Assembly: GCF_000241525.1 (NCBI RefSeq)
Contig: NZ_AHIL01000029.1
Location: forward strand, 248,001 to 312,000
Origin: Comamonas testosteroni ATCC 11996
GTDB lineage: Bacteria > Pseudomonadota > Gammaproteobacteria > Burkholderiales > Burkholderiaceae_C
DNA: 64,000 nt
Direction of reading: 5' to 3'
The notes beneath the pieces are model-generated. The model ran no database searches and was not told the origin of the DNA. It saw nothing but the letters and a program-made list of their open reading frames with translations. Each line of letters opens with the position of its first letter. Positions within the stretch are counted from its first letter, which is position 1. Both the position numbers and the translations under genes were made by a program. Of the stretch, positions 18,983-28,955 are shown piece by piece.

Positions 18983-21958
18983 ATGAAACGGATGCTGATT
19001 AACGCGACGCAGTCTGAAGAACGCCGCCTGGCCATTGTGGACGGCCAGAAGCTGCTGGACTACGAGATCGAGATCGAAGGTCGCGAACAACGCAAGGGCA
19101 ATATCTACAAGGCCGTCGTGACTCGCGTCGAGCCATCTCTTGAAGCCTGCTTTGTGGACTATGGCGAAGACCGCCATGGCTTTCTGCCCTTCAAGGAAAT
19201 CTCCAAGCAATACTTTGCCGAAGGCGTTTCGCCCAGCCAGGCCCGCATCAACGACGTGATCCGCGAGGGTCAGGAGCTGATCGTCCAGGTCGAAAAGGAA
19301 GAGCGCGGCAACAAGGGCGCAGCCCTGACCACCTTCATCTCGCTGGCCGGCCGCTATGTGGTGCTGATGCCCAACAACCCCCGTGGCGGTGGTGTTTCGC
19401 GCCGCATCGAGGGCGAGGACCGCGCCGAGCTCAAGGAGGCCATGGACCAGCTCGAGTACCCCAAGGGCATGTCCATCATTGCGCGCACCGCCGGCATCGG
19501 CCGCTCGGCTCCCGAGCTGCAGTGGGACCTGAACTACCTGCTCAAGCTGTGGAGCGCCATCGACGGTGCCGCCAAGGCCTCCAAGGGCGCCTTCCTGATC
19601 TATCAGGAATCCAGCCTGGTCATCCGCGCCATCCGTGACTATTTCAACAACGACATCGGCGACATCCTGATCGACACCGATGACATCTACGAACAGGCCC
19701 AGCAGTTCATGGCACATGTGATGCCTGAGCATGCTGCCCGCGTCAAGCGCTACCGCGACGACGCGCCCCTGTTCTCTCGCTTCCAGATCGAGCACCAGAT
19801 CGAGTCCGCCTATTCGCGCACCGTGACCCTGCCCTCGGGCGGTGCCATCGTGATCGACCATACCGAAGCCCTGGTCTCCGTGGACGTGAACTCGGCCCGC
19901 GCCATCAAGGGCGGCGATATCGAGGAAACCGCGACCCGCACCAACCTCGAGGCAGCCGACGAAGTGGCGCGCCAGATGCGCCTGCGCGACCTGGGCGGCC
20001 TGATCGTGATCGACTTCATCGACATGGAAGAGGCCAAGAACCGCCGCGAAGTGGAAAACCGCCTGCGCGATGCCCTGCGCCAGGACCGCGCCCGCGTGCA
20101 GTTCGGCACCATCAGCAAGTTCGGCCTGATGGAAATGAGCCGCCAGCGCCTCAAGCCCGCCTTGTCCGAGGGCGCCCACATCAACTGCCCGCGCTGCGGC
20201 GGCTCCGGCCACATCCGCGACACGGAAAGCTCGGCGCTGCAGATTCTGCGCATCATCCAGGAAGAGTCCATGAAGGACAACACGGCCGCCGTGCACTGCC
20301 AGGTGCCCGTGGAAGTGGCCTCCTTCCTGCTCAACGAGAAGCGCAGCGAAATCACCAAGATCGAGCTCAAGCAGCGCGTCAACGTGATCATGGTGCCCAA
20401 CAAGTCCATGGACACGCCGCACTACAAGCTCGAGCGCCTCAAGCACGACGACTCGCGCCTGGAATCCATGGAAGCCAGCTACAAGCTGGCCGACGAGCCC
20501 GAAGAAGTGACCACCGTCACTCGCCGCTCGCAGGAGCCGACCAACAAGCAGACTCCCGTCATCAAGGGCGTGCTGCCCGATGCTCCCGCGCCGATTGCCG
20601 AGCCTCGTCCACCCCGCCAGCCTCGCACTGCAGCTGCGACGCCCGCTCCCGTAGCGGCCCGCCCCGTGGTGCGCGAGCAAGGCTTCTTTGCCTGGCTCAA
20701 GAATCTGTTCGGTTTTGGCGCACCGGCTCCCGTGGCAGCGCCCGCGCCAGTGGTCGAAGCACCCGCCCCGGCCGCCCGTGAAGGCAGCCGCGACGGGCGC
20801 CGAGGCGAAGGCCGTGGCGGTGACCGCAACCGCCGCGGCGGTGACCGCAACGAACGTGGCGACCGCAACAGCGCGGAGCGCACTGGCAGCGAACGTGGAG
20901 ACCGCAACAACCGCCGCAATGCCCAGGGCCGTGATGAGCAGCAACGCAACGAGCGTCCCGAGCAGCAACAGCGCCAGGACCGCCCCGAGCGCGGCAGTCG
21001 CCGCGGTGGCGAACGCAACGAGCGCCGCGACGACCGCCAGCCCCAGGTGGCAGAAGCCGCGCTGAATGGCGAAGAGTTCAACGCAGCTCCCAAGCCCGAG
21101 CGCAACCGCCAGGAGCGCGGTGAGCGTGCGGAACGCAATGAGCGCAGCGAACGCGGTGAAGGCCGCCGCGAGCGCCAGAATCGCAACGCCGATGCCCAGC
21201 CCGCCATGCAGGCCGTGGCCGACGAAGCGGAGCTGAACACCGCCCAAGCTGAAGGCTCTGACGCTCAGGTGCAGGATGGCGCACAAGGCGGCGAGGCTCG
21301 CGAACCCCGCCAGCGCCGTTCGCGTGACCGCTATGGCCGTGACCGCCGCGACCGTGCACCGCGCGATGCCCAGGCAGAAGAGCAGTCTGCCGAGCAGACA
21401 GCCGAAGCCCAGGCCCCGGTCGAAGTGCCCGCCGCAGACGCTGGCGAGCAGCCGGCACGTCGCAGCTACTTTGATGCTGTTGCACCTCAGGCTCAGGCAG
21501 AGCAAGCGCCTGTTGCTGCACAAGTGCAGGCACCCGTGGCAGCAGAAGCCGTGGTAGCAGCTGTCGCTCCTGCAGCAGAGCCTGCCCAGCCTGTGCAAGC
21601 AGAGCCTGCGGCTGCCGCAGAGCCTCAGGCCGCCGCCGTGGAGCCCGTGGCTGAAACCGCAGCTCCTGCCCCCGCAGTCGCAGCGCCCAAGGCACAGACC
21701 TATGCGCTGCCGATTGCCGAGCTGCAAGCCCTCGCAGCCGCATCGGGTCTGGAATGGATCAACTCCGATGCCGAAAAGATCGCCGCCGTCCAGGCTGCGA
21801 TTGCCGCCGAGCCCAAGCCCGTGCGCATTCCTCGCGAGCGCCCGCCCGTGGTGGTGCTCGACGAAGGCCCGCTGATTCTGGTCGAGACCCGCAAGGATCT
21901 GAGCCTGATGCAGCTGCCGTTCGAGAAGGAAGAACAGGCTGCAGGCGCCAACGCCTAA
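18983..21958 (+). CDS. rne: Ribonuclease E
   Basis: Essential endoribonuclease for mRNA decay and rRNA/tRNA processing, and scaffold of the degradosome. The 991-residue protein has an S1 domain (about 35-120), the RNase E/G catalytic core with Mg-binding Asp301 (VDVNSARA) and Asp344 (IDFIDM), and the zinc-link Cys402-Pro-Arg-Cys405. The C-terminal half is disordered. Residues about 595-810 are very rich in Arg, Gly, Asn and Glu (RNA-binding type) and about 810-930 in Ala and Pro. ATG 18983 has AAGGAAG upstream. Expression is probably autoregulated through the long leader. Confidence 0.97.
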   Translation: MKRMLINATQSEERRLAIVDGQKLLDYEIEIEGREQRKGNIYKAVVTRVEPSLEACFVDYGEDRHGFLPFKEISKQYFAEGVSPSQARINDVIREGQELIVQVEKEERGNKGAALTTFISLAGRYVVLMPNNPRGGGVSRRIEGEDRAELKEAMDQLEYPKGMSIIARTAGIGRSAPELQWDLNYLLKLWSAIDGAAKASKGAFLIYQESSLVIRAIRDYFNNDIGDILIDTDDIYEQAQQFMAHVMPEHAARVKRYRDDAPLFSRFQIEHQIESAYSRTVTLPSGGAIVIDHTEALVSVDVNSARAIKGGDIEETATRTNLEAADEVARQMRLRDLGGLIVIDFIDMEEAKNRREVENRLRDALRQDRARVQFGTISKFGLMEMSRQRLKPALSEGAHINCPRCGGSGHIRDTESSALQILRIIQEESMKDNTAAVHCQVPVEVASFLLNEKRSEITKIELKQRVNVIMVPNKSMDTPHYKLERLKHDDSRLESMEASYKLADEPEEVTTVTRRSQEPTNKQTPVIKGVLPDAPAPIAEPRPPRQPRTAAATPAPVAARPVVREQGFFAWLKNLFGFGAPAPVAAPAPVVEAPAPAAREGSRDGRRGEGRGGDRNRRGGDRNERGDRNSAERTGSERGDRNNRRNAQGRDEQQRNERPEQQQRQDRPERGSRRGGERNERRDDRQPQVAEAALNGEEFNAAPKPERNRQERGERAERNERSERGEGRRERQNRNADAQPAMQAVADEAELNTAQAEGSDAQVQDGAQGGEAREPRQRRSRDRYGRDRRDRAPRDAQAEEQSAEQTAEAQAPVEVPAADAGEQPARRSYFDAVAPQAQAEQAPVAAQVQAPVAAEAVVAAVAPAAEPAQPVQAEPAAAAEPQAAAVEPVAETAAPAPAVAAPKAQTYALPIAELQALAAASGLEWINSDAEKIAAVQAAIAAEPKPVRIPRERPPVVVLDEGPLILVETRKDLSLMQLPFEKEEQAAGANA

Positions 21959-21979
21959 GCAGACTGCCTTCCGGCATCA

Positions 21980-22031
21980 CAGGGCCAAGGGGACTGTCCA
22001 CTTCGGTGGATGGGGCCTTGGCCCTTTTTCA
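21980..22031 (+). terminator. Terminator after rne
   Basis: AGGGCCAAGG pairs with CCTTGGCCCT, enclosing an inner TCCAC-TTCG-GTGGA hairpin, and is followed by TTTTTC. It is a strong two-part stem. Confidence 0.88.
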
Positions 22032-22065
22032 TGCGCCCTTTCTTTGATTGAGTGAACGTCAAGCC

Positions 22066-22866
22066 ATGTTGTTTCTGATCTCTCCGGCCAAATCGCTGGA
22101 CTATGAAAGCCCTATTTCCGCCGAGCTGCCGCACACGCTGCCAGTGTTCAAAAAGCAGCCCCTGGAGCTGATCGAAGTGCTGCGCGAGAAGTCGCCCCAG
22201 CAGATTTCCGAGCTCATGAGCATCAGCGACAAGCTCGCCGTGCTCAATGTCGGCCGCTACGAAGCGTTCAGTGCCAGGTTCACCGCAAAGAACTCGCGCC
22301 AGGCCGTGCTGGCCTTCAATGGCGATGTCTACGAAGGTCTGAATGCAGCCAGCCTCAAGCCCAGGGAGCTGGACTGGGCCCAGGAGCATGTCGTGATCCT
22401 GAGCGGCCTCTATGGCGTGCTGCGCCCGCTGGACCTGCTGCAGCCCTATCGCCTGGAGATGGGCACCCGGCTGGAAAATGCCAAGGGCAGCAACCTCTAT
22501 CAGTTCTGGGGAACCCAGATTGCCGACTATCTGAACGAGCGCAGTGCTGCACAAGCCGAGCGCGGTGACGCCCAGGCCGAGCGCATTGTCGTCAACCTGG
22601 CGTCTCAGGAATATTTCAAGGCCGTGGATCTCAAGACGCTCAAGGCCCCCGTGGTCGAATGCGTTTTCGAGGACTTCAAGGGCGGCAAGTACAAGATCAT
22701 CAGCTTCCATGCCAAGCGCGCGCGCGGGCTGATGGTGCGCTGGGCCGTGCAGCACAAGGCCAGGAAGGTGGCCGACCTGCGCAAGTTCGATCTGGAAGGC
22801 TATGCGCTGGCCGAGCAGGCCAGCACGCCCGGCAAGCTGGTGTTCCGCCGCAAGCTGCAAGACTGA
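22066..22866 (+). CDS. yaaA: Peroxide stress protein YaaA (DUF328)
   Basis: A 266-residue member of the YaaA family, which in E. coli lowers free iron during peroxide stress. Recognised from MLFLISPAKSLDYESP at the start, LSGLYGVLRPLDLLQPYRLEMG near 110-130 and the basic FHAKRARG segment near 220. ATG 22066 is the family start; an upstream in-frame TTG is not supported. It follows the rne terminator and likely has its own promoter. Confidence 0.93.
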   Translation: MLFLISPAKSLDYESPISAELPHTLPVFKKQPLELIEVLREKSPQQISELMSISDKLAVLNVGRYEAFSARFTAKNSRQAVLAFNGDVYEGLNAASLKPRELDWAQEHVVILSGLYGVLRPLDLLQPYRLEMGTRLENAKGSNLYQFWGTQIADYLNERSAAQAERGDAQAERIVVNLASQEYFKAVDLKTLKAPVVECVFEDFKGGKYKIISFHAKRARGLMVRWAVQHKARKVADLRKFDLEGYALAEQASTPGKLVFRRKLQD

Positions 22867-22911
22867 CGCTGCGCATTGAAATCGGCATCAGTGCACACTA
22901 GCATTGTCGAC

Positions 22912-23811
22912 ATGAGCACCTCCACCCAAGACGAGTTCGTCACACCTCCCGGCCTGACACCCGAGCTGATGCAATGGGTGCGAACACAAAGCGCCTCTGG
23001 CGTGCCACTGCCATCGCTGCTGCAATCCATGCGCAAGGCGGGCTGGGCCGAGCACCTGGCACGCCGGGCACTGGCCCTTCCCGAAGAGGGTGAACTGCCC
23101 TTGCCTTTCGCAGCAGCCCGGCCGGAAGCCGAAGTGGCAGTGCAGATTCATGAGTCAGGCGTTCCCGAGCCCGATCTTCTGACCGATCCCTGCTGCGTCC
23201 ATGCCGGCGATCGCGATGTCCATGTCCTGATGAGCGTGCGCCACCCGCGCGTGGTGGTGTTCGGCAACCTGCTCTCCAACGAGGAGTGCGATGCCATCAT
23301 CGCAGCTGCCCGCCCGCGCATGCAGCGCTCGCTGACCGTGGACAACCAGAGCGGCGGCGAGGCAGTCAACGACGACCGCACCAGCAATGGCATGTTCTTC
23401 CAGCGGGGCGAGAACGATCTCATCAGCCGTGTGGAGCAGCGCATCGCACGCCTGCTGAACTGGCCGCTGGAAAACGGCGAAGGCATGCAGGTGCTGCACT
23501 ACCGGCCAGGCGCCGAATACAAGCCGCATTACGATTACTTCGCCCCCAACGAGCCCGGCACGCCAACCATACTCAAGCGTGGCGGCCAGCGCGTGGGAAC
23601 CCTGGTCATGTATCTCAACGAGCCTGCACGCGGCGGCGCAACCACCTTTCCCGATGTAGGGCTGCAGGTCGTGCCGCGCCGTGGTAATGCCGTATTCTTC
23701 AGCTACAACCGGCCCGAGCCGGCGACCAAGACCCTGCACGGCGGCGCTCCCGTGCTGGAGGGCGAAAAATGGATTGCAACCAAGTGGCTGCGCGAGCGAG
23801 AGTTCAAGTAA
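22912..23811 (+). CDS. 2-oxoglutarate/Fe(II) dioxygenase, prolyl 4-hydroxylase-like
   Basis: Predicted non-haem iron oxygenase of 299 residues. A helical N-terminal region of about 105 residues precedes the double-stranded beta-helix domain. Iron ligands are His206 and Asp208 (KPHYDYF) and His276 (KTLHGGAP); Lys286 in GEKWIATKW probably binds 2-oxoglutarate. The fold resembles eukaryotic prolyl 4-hydroxylase alpha subunits, but a bacterial substrate is unknown; EF-Tu or proline-rich proteins are candidates in other bacteria. ATG 22912 is chosen over one 12 codons earlier because the family N-terminus begins here. Confidence 0.88.
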   Translation: MSTSTQDEFVTPPGLTPELMQWVRTQSASGVPLPSLLQSMRKAGWAEHLARRALALPEEGELPLPFAAARPEAEVAVQIHESGVPEPDLLTDPCCVHAGDRDVHVLMSVRHPRVVVFGNLLSNEECDAIIAAARPRMQRSLTVDNQSGGEAVNDDRTSNGMFFQRGENDLISRVEQRIARLLNWPLENGEGMQVLHYRPGAEYKPHYDYFAPNEPGTPTILKRGGQRVGTLVMYLNEPARGGATTFPDVGLQVVPRRGNAVFFSYNRPEPATKTLHGGAPVLEGEKWIATKWLREREFK

Positions 23812-23885
23812 AAACAGGCTCTATCCATTACCCATAAAGCGCCAGCAGCTATCTTTTTTACTGCTGGCCATTTTGTTTTTGAATC
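23803..23885. repeat. Intergenic repeat, copy B, with foldback ends
   Basis: Between the dioxygenase and queF. On the minus strand it carries TAGCTGCTGGCGCTTTATGG and ends CTGTTTTTA. The termini TTCAA(gt)AAAAAC and its inverse near 23872-23884 are related, and CCAGCAG/CTGCTGG forms an inner hairpin. The TAA stop of the oxygenase gene lies inside it, and the queF ATG follows immediately. Confidence 0.55.
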
Positions 23886-24731
23886 ATGCACACCCCTGAA
23901 CAATCGCAGCTGGGCAAAAGCTCTGCCTATGTGGACCAGTACGACGCGTCCCTGCTCTTTCCCCTGCCACGCCTCGCCAAGCGCGAGGAAATCGGCGCCG
24001 CCGTCAACCCGCCGTTCTTTGGCGCCGATCTGTGGACCGCATTCGAAGTTTCCTGGCTCAATCTGCGCGGCAAGCCCCAGGTGGCGCTGGCGCATTTCAC
24101 CATTCCCTGCGAAACGCCCAACCTGATCGAAAGCAAGTCCTTCAAGCTGTATCTGAACAGCTTCAACAACACCCGCTTTGCCGACGCCAGCGAGGTGCTG
24201 GCGCGACTGCGCAGCGATCTGTCCGAAGCCACCTGGCGCGGCAGCCAAACCCAGGGCAGCGTGGGCGTGCGGCTGCTGGAAGCGGATCAGTTCGATGCCC
24301 AGCAAGTGCATGAGCTGGACGGTCTGCTGCTGGACCGCCTCGATGTGGAGTGCACCCGGTACACGCCGGCTCCCGAGCTGCTGCGTGCCAACCACGACGA
24401 AGCACCCGTCAGCGAGACCCTGGTCAGCAACCTGCTCAAGAGCAACTGCCTGGTCACCGGCCAGCCCGACTGGGGCAGCGTGCAGATTCAATACAGCGGT
24501 GCGCAGATCGAGCAGGAGGGTCTGCTGCAGTACCTGGTGAGCTTTCGCAACCACAACGAATTCCATGAGCAATGCGTGGAGCGCATCTTCATGGACATCT
24601 GGAGCCGCTGCAAACCCATCAAGCTGGCCGTCTACGCGCGCTACACGCGCCGCGGCGGTCTGGACATCAACCCCTTCCGCACCAGCCACCCGGGCGCCCT
24701 GCCCGCCAATGTGCGTACGGCACGCCAGTAG
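23886..24731 (+). CDS. queF: NADPH-dependent 7-cyano-7-deazaguanine reductase
   Basis: Reduces preQ0 to preQ1 in queuosine biosynthesis. The 281-residue unimodular two-domain (YqcD-type) form has the nucleophile Cys188 and Asp195 ([13 protein letters not shown]) and the substrate-binding His227-Glu228 (NHNEFHEQC). The QueF motif [13 protein letters not shown] is at 82-94. ATG 23886 fits the family. It is followed by a palindromic intergenic repeat and a convergent gene. Confidence 0.96.
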   Translation: MHTPEQSQLGKSSAYVDQYDASLLFPLPRLAKREEIGAAVNPPFFGADLWTAFEVSWLNLRGKPQVALAHFTIPCETPNLIESKSFKLYLNSFNNTRFADASEVLARLRSDLSEATWRGSQTQGSVGVRLLEADQFDAQQVHELDGLLLDRLDVECTRYTPAPELLRANHDEAPVSETLVSNLLKSNCLVTGQPDWGSVQIQYSGAQIEQEGLLQYLVSFRNHNEFHEQCVERIFMDIWSRCKPIKLAVYARYTRRGGLDINPFRTSHPGALPANVRTARQ

Positions 24732-24752
24732 CACCGGCACGACCCCATCAAG

Positions 24753-24825
24753 GGCAGCAAGCAAGGGGCGGCCCGCTGCAAGGCTGCCGCCCCCTCAGGG
24801 GGAAGCCGCGAAGCGGCTCATGGGG
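24753..24825 (-). repeat. REP-like GC-rich intergenic repeat, copy 1
   Basis: On the minus strand it contains GAGCCGCTTCGCGGCTTCC (hairpin AGCCGC/GCGGCT) followed by CCCCCTGAGG, GGCAGC and GGGCCGCCCCTTGCTTG. The same modules in the same order occur at 41963-42053 on the plus strand. It lies between convergent genes. Confidence 0.75.
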
Positions 24826-24826
24826 A

Positions 24827-27187
24827 TCAATTCTTCCAAGGGCAGTCATCCTGCCCCAGCAACGCCTCTGCATAGCGCAGATCCTGAATGCGCAGCCACA
24901 GCCCGTTCATGCCCTGGCGCAGAGGCTCGACGGCAGCACGCTGCCAGGTCTGAGCCACCACCAACTGACGCGCCGCTGCGGGCTCCGACGGGGGCTTGTG
25001 AACCGCCCTGGCCTCGCCCTGCAGCGCCGCCTCGTCAGGCAAGGGCAGATCCTGCCAATGCAGGCCCTGGGCATCCCAGCCCTGCAGCACCGGCATACGC
25101 GCCTTGAGCGTCAGCGTGCGCACTTCCTTTTCCACCGGGTTGAGCCAGTGCAGCTGCCATTGACCCAGTTCGCCATAGCGTGTCTCCACCGGCTCCAGCA
25201 AGGCCCAGCCTTCGCCTGAAGGATGGGGACAGGCACAGGGCCCGACACCGCAGAACGCCAGACCGCTGCGCGTCATGATCACGCCGTCCTTGCGAGGTTC
25301 ATCATGCTGCCAATAGTGGTTGACGCGCTCGTTCACACCGCCCCACCACCAGACGGTGTCGCCGCGCACATCGTCGCGCCAGACATAGTCGCCGTCGGCG
25401 CAGGGATGCTGGATCTGTCTCACCTCACGCCAGCGCGGCAGCAACTGCCAGCGCCCTTGCGCATCGGACGCCAGTTCACGCTCGGAGTAAAGCGGGCGCC
25501 AGTCGGGTCTTGCCAGATGGCTCGCCGATACGGACTGCAGAGGCCAGCGCCAGGATGCGGTCGAGGGGTCCCAGTCCTTGTCCGCCAGACTGGCCGTCAG
25601 CGCCAGCACGCGCAGGCGAGCGGCCATGCCGCCCTTGACCGACGGCACAGCGGCCAGCCGCACCACGGGCCAGGGCAGGTCCACGCTTTGCAGGCGCTCC
25701 CCGTCCCAGACTTGCAGGCTGCCGCTGCCACCACGAATCGGTGCACGGCCGTGCGGCATGAGAATCGCCCAGCGCCCCTGCACGATCACGTGTTCCAGTG
25801 CCCAGGTGCCGGGCAGATGGCGTTCGCCCCATTGCAGGTTGTAGGCCGCCGTTTCGCCCAGCTCCTCTCTGGCGGGCTTGGACAGGGTCCAGATCAGACG
25901 CTGCCCCTTGAGCGGCTCGCTCTGCGCTCGCCACAGTGCGGGCTGCGCCGGATCACGCAGCCAGTCGAAGCACAAGGGAAGCGAGGGTTTGAGGATGGGC
26001 AGGCCATCGCGCTGATGGGCAGCGCAGACATCCACCTCGCTCATGGCGCAGCTGATGCTGGTGCCGTCGTGCAGGCGCTCGGTCTCGGGCGTATCGAGCT
26101 GCACCCTCTGCAGCAGCAGGTCATTGAGCCAGCTCAGCGGCAAAACCGCTGGCGCTTGCGGCTCGCTCGGCTGCTCAAGATCCGGCAGGCCCAGGGCCCA
26201 GGGCTTGCGATCCTCGGGCATCAACTGCGGCCATTGCTGCCAGCCTCGCTCCATGGTCCAGACGGCCAGCCGCAGGCTGGCCTGGCTGGCATCGCCCTGG
26301 GTGGGGTAGGCATAGAGCGCAAAGGCCTGGGCATCGGCACGCCAGACCATGCTGTGGCTCTCGTCCAGCACCCAGGGCTGGGCGGACTCACCCAGCATCA
26401 GCTGCCAGTGCGGATTCTGCAGCGGAGCCATGGGGTAGCGCAGCTTGCGCAGCGAAGCCGGCCAGTGGCGCTGCAGCAGCACTGGCGGCACCGGGCTGGG
26501 CTGAGCCGGTTGCGGCAGAGTCGGCATGGGCCGGGCGACTTCGGCCGGCAGGCAGTCTGCCGGCACCCAGAGATCCACCACCTGCAGCAGGGGCTGTGGC
26601 TGCGCAGCCATATGCTCGCCCAACCAGGCCTCGAAGCTGGCATCGGACATGATCACATGCGCATCATCGGCAATGCCGCTTTCGTTGATGCTCTCGCCGC
26701 TCCAGCGTGGCATGCGCCAGTGGATGGCATCCAGCAGCTCACCTTCCGGCTTGCTGATCACCCAGCTGCGACGTGATTTGCGGTCGACCAGATGCGCAGC
26801 CTCGCTGTCATAAAAGCCCGTGCGCAGCCAGCGCCCGTCATAGGAGGTGTGCATGTCCATCTCCCAGACATGGGGCAGGTAGACGCCGTCCGCACACAGC
26901 ACATCGCCATAGATGGGGCCGCCCATGCCGCGCTCGCCCTGAGGACGAAAATTCACATCCCTGCTGGCCTCTGACGCCGTATCCGCCTGCGCCGCAACCT
27001 CTTGATCGGAGAGTGTCTGCGCCGCAACCTCCGACGCAGCTCTGGCCTGGGCCATGGACGGCTCGGCCTCCTGCCCGGCAGTTGCAGACGACGCAGGTCT
27101 GGCGTCAGCGCGCAAACGCGATATCAGCCAGATCAGCACACACAGGGCCAGCGCCGCAATGGCGATCAGGGTCAGCACAACACTCAT
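24827..27187 (-). CDS. Membrane-anchored tryptophan-rich protein of unknown function
   Basis: A 786-residue protein I do not recognise. One N-terminal membrane segment (about 4-24, VLTLIAIAALALCVLIWLI) is followed by a basic stretch and a low-complexity Ala/Gln/Glu linker to about residue 80; the remainder is predicted extracytoplasmic or cytoplasmic depending on orientation. It contains 44 tryptophans (5.6 percent), spaced in a way that suggests repeated beta-strands, plus a proline-rich segment near 225-245 and a cysteine cluster CGVGPCACPHP near 670. No enzymatic motif was seen. It stands alone between queF (convergent) and a chemoreceptor gene upstream on the same strand, separated from the latter by a terminator. 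Confidence 0.75.
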   Translation of the reverse strand: MSVVLTLIAIAALALCVLIWLISRLRADARPASSATAGQEAEPSMAQARAASEVAAQTLSDQEVAAQADTASEASRDVNFRPQGERGMGGPIYGDVLCADGVYLPHVWEMDMHTSYDGRWLRTGFYDSEAAHLVDRKSRRSWVISKPEGELLDAIHWRMPRWSGESINESGIADDAHVIMSDASFEAWLGEHMAAQPQPLLQVVDLWVPADCLPAEVARPMPTLPQPAQPSPVPPVLLQRHWPASLRKLRYPMAPLQNPHWQLMLGESAQPWVLDESHSMVWRADAQAFALYAYPTQGDASQASLRLAVWTMERGWQQWPQLMPEDRKPWALGLPDLEQPSEPQAPAVLPLSWLNDLLLQRVQLDTPETERLHDGTSISCAMSEVDVCAAHQRDGLPILKPSLPLCFDWLRDPAQPALWRAQSEPLKGQRLIWTLSKPAREELGETAAYNLQWGERHLPGTWALEHVIVQGRWAILMPHGRAPIRGGSGSLQVWDGERLQSVDLPWPVVRLAAVPSVKGGMAARLRVLALTASLADKDWDPSTASWRWPLQSVSASHLARPDWRPLYSERELASDAQGRWQLLPRWREVRQIQHPCADGDYVWRDDVRGDTVWWWGGVNERVNHYWQHDEPRKDGVIMTRSGLAFCGVGPCACPHPSGEGWALLEPVETRYGELGQWQLHWLNPVEKEVRTLTLKARMPVLQGWDAQGLHWQDLPLPDEAALQGEARAVHKPPSEPAAARQLVVAQTWQRAAVEPLRQGMNGLWLRIQDLRYAEALLGQDDCPWKN

Positions 27188-27215
27188 GCCGCAATCCTAC
27201 CGAAAGCCGATGTGA

Positions 27216-27241
27216 AAAAGGCAGCTCCACGGCTGCCTTTT
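27216..27241 (-). terminator. Terminator after the chemoreceptor gene
   Basis: AAAAGGCAGC (27216-27225) pairs with GCTGCCTTTT (27232-27241) around a six-base loop. T-tracts are present on both strands. Confidence 0.85.
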
Positions 27242-27261
27242 CAGAGCAAGACCACAAAAGC

Positions 27262-28818
27262 CTAGAGATGGAACACGTCCACCGAACGCTCTAGCGTCCT
27301 GGCACTCTGGCGCAGCGATTGCGCGGCGCTGGTCGACTGCTCCACCAGGGCCGCATTCTGCTGGGTCACAGAGTCCAGCTGGGCCACGGCCTCGTTGACC
27401 TGGGAGATGCCTATCGACTGCTCGCGTGTGGCAATGCTGATCTGGTGCACCAGGGAGCCGACCTTGTCCACGGCCTGCACCATGCCGTCTATGGTCTGAC
27501 CTGCGGCACGCATACGCGCATTGCCGTCGTTGATGCCGTCGACCGTGCGGTTGATGAGCACGCTGATCTCCTTGGCCGCTTCGGCGCTGCGCTGGGCCAG
27601 TGCCCGCACCTCGCCCGCCACCACGGCAAAGCCACGGCCCTGCTCGCCGGCCCGCGCTGCTTCCACAGCCGCGTTCAGCGCCAGCAGATTGGTCTGGAAG
27701 GCAATGCTCTCGATCACACCAATGATCTCGCTCATGCGGGTGGAAGAGCCGCGGATATGTTCCATGGCCAGTCCCACTTCACTGATGGCTGCGCCGCTGC
27801 GGCTGGCCACCTTGCTGCTTTCGTCGCTGGCACCGGCCATGAACTGTGCCGTATCAGCCGTCTGCGACACGGTGCCCGAAATTTCCTCCATCGAGGCCGC
27901 CGTCTGCTGCAGGCTGGTGGCCTGCGACTCGGTACGCCCTGCCAGATCGAAACTGCTCTGGGCGATTTCATGGGCGGTCTGGGCAAAGCCTTGCACCTCG
28001 GTACGCACATCACCCACCACGGCGCGCAGATTGATCTGGATCTGCTGCAGTCTCAGCATCAGCGCCCCCACGGCACCGCTATAGCTCTGGTTGCATTCGG
28101 TGCTCAGATTGCAGGCTGCCACATCGGCCGCAAAGCGGCTGGCCTCCTCCAGTCCCGCCACGCAGCGCCGTTGAAAGCGCCACAGCACGAATGCGCCGCC
28201 TGCCACCAGGGTTGCAGCACGCCAGCCCCTGGCGGCTGCACCCTGCCAGCCCAGCATATCGGGCAGCATGGTGATCAAGGCCACGATGGCCAGCAGCCAG
28301 GCCATGCGCGCCACCAGGCCCACATCCTTGCGACCGTCCCACCAGCCCATCAGGCCCAGGCGGCGCACCGCGCCTGCGCGCAGGCGGAAGCTGGCCTGCG
28401 CCTGCTTTTCCTCGTTGCTCATGCGCGCGTACAGCGCTTCGGCTTCAGCCACCTCCCTGGCCGAAGGCTTGGTACGCACTGACAGATAGCCGCTTGGCTT
28501 GCCGCCTTCCATGATGGGCGTGACATTGGCGCGCACCCAGTAGTGGTCGCCGTTCTTTCGGCGGTTCTTGACCAGTGCCGTCCAGGGATAGCCATGAGCA
28601 ATGGTGCGCCACATGTCCTTGAAGGCAGCGGCCGGCATGTCGGGATGGCGAATCAGATTGTGCGGCTGGCCGATCAGCTCTTCGTAGGCATAGCCGCTGA
28701 CGCGCACGAAGGCCGGGTTGCAATGGGTGATCTCGCCCTTGGTGTTGGTGCTGGAGACCAGCAGCTCGTCACCCGGAAAGTCGTAGTTTTGTTGAGATAC
28801 CGGCAGGTTCAGGCGCAT
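27262..28818 (-). CDS. Methyl-accepting chemotaxis protein with N-terminal PAS domain (Aer-like)
   Basis: Chemoreceptor of 518 residues with a cytoplasmic PAS domain at about 15-120 ([21 protein letters not shown], then [17 protein letters not shown]), two closely spaced membrane segments at about 165-205, a linker, and the signalling domain with the hairpin tip [20 protein letters not shown] near 380. This is the layout of the redox sensor Aer, with no large periplasmic ligand domain. PAS residues recall FAD-binding Aer but binding is not proven. ATG 28818 is chosen because GGAGGAG lies about eight bases upstream; a GTG at 28827 overlaps that site. No flagellar promoter was recognised. Confidence 0.93.
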   Translation of the reverse strand: MRLNLPVSQQNYDFPGDELLVSSTNTKGEITHCNPAFVRVSGYAYEELIGQPHNLIRHPDMPAAAFKDMWRTIAHGYPWTALVKNRRKNGDHYWVRANVTPIMEGGKPSGYLSVRTKPSAREVAEAEALYARMSNEEKQAQASFRLRAGAVRRLGLMGWWDGRKDVGLVARMAWLLAIVALITMLPDMLGWQGAAARGWRAATLVAGGAFVLWRFQRRCVAGLEEASRFAADVAACNLSTECNQSYSGAVGALMLRLQQIQINLRAVVGDVRTEVQGFAQTAHEIAQSSFDLAGRTESQATSLQQTAASMEEISGTVSQTADTAQFMAGASDESSKVASRSGAAISEVGLAMEHIRGSSTRMSEIIGVIESIAFQTNLLALNAAVEAARAGEQGRGFAVVAGEVRALAQRSAEAAKEISVLINRTVDGINDGNARMRAAGQTIDGMVQAVDKVGSLVHQISIATREQSIGISQVNEAVAQLDSVTQQNAALVEQSTSAAQSLRQSARTLERSVDVFHL

Positions 28819-28920
28819 GCTTTGCACTCCTCCAATAGGCCTATGTAGTTTTTGTTCGAGAGTGAGCGATCAGGCATCCCGTAGTCAGCTGGTTAACCAG
28901 ATACACAAATTCACACTTGG

Positions 28921-28939
28921 ATCATCGCACAGCGATGAT
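28921..28939 (-). terminator. Hairpin downstream of dinB
   Basis: ATCATCGC / GCGATGAT, an 8-bp perfect stem with an ACA loop, lies 17-35 bases past the dinB stop. No T-tract follows, so termination is uncertain. Confidence 0.4.
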
Positions 28940-28955
28940 TCCCGTGGCCCCAAGC

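Noticed and set aside
18917-21727. A 936-codon open frame antisense to rne
   Set aside because: It is antisense to the well-supported RNase E gene and its Leu/Cys/Gly/Ala-rich composition is what the complement of Arg/Ala/Pro-rich codons yields in GC-rich DNA.
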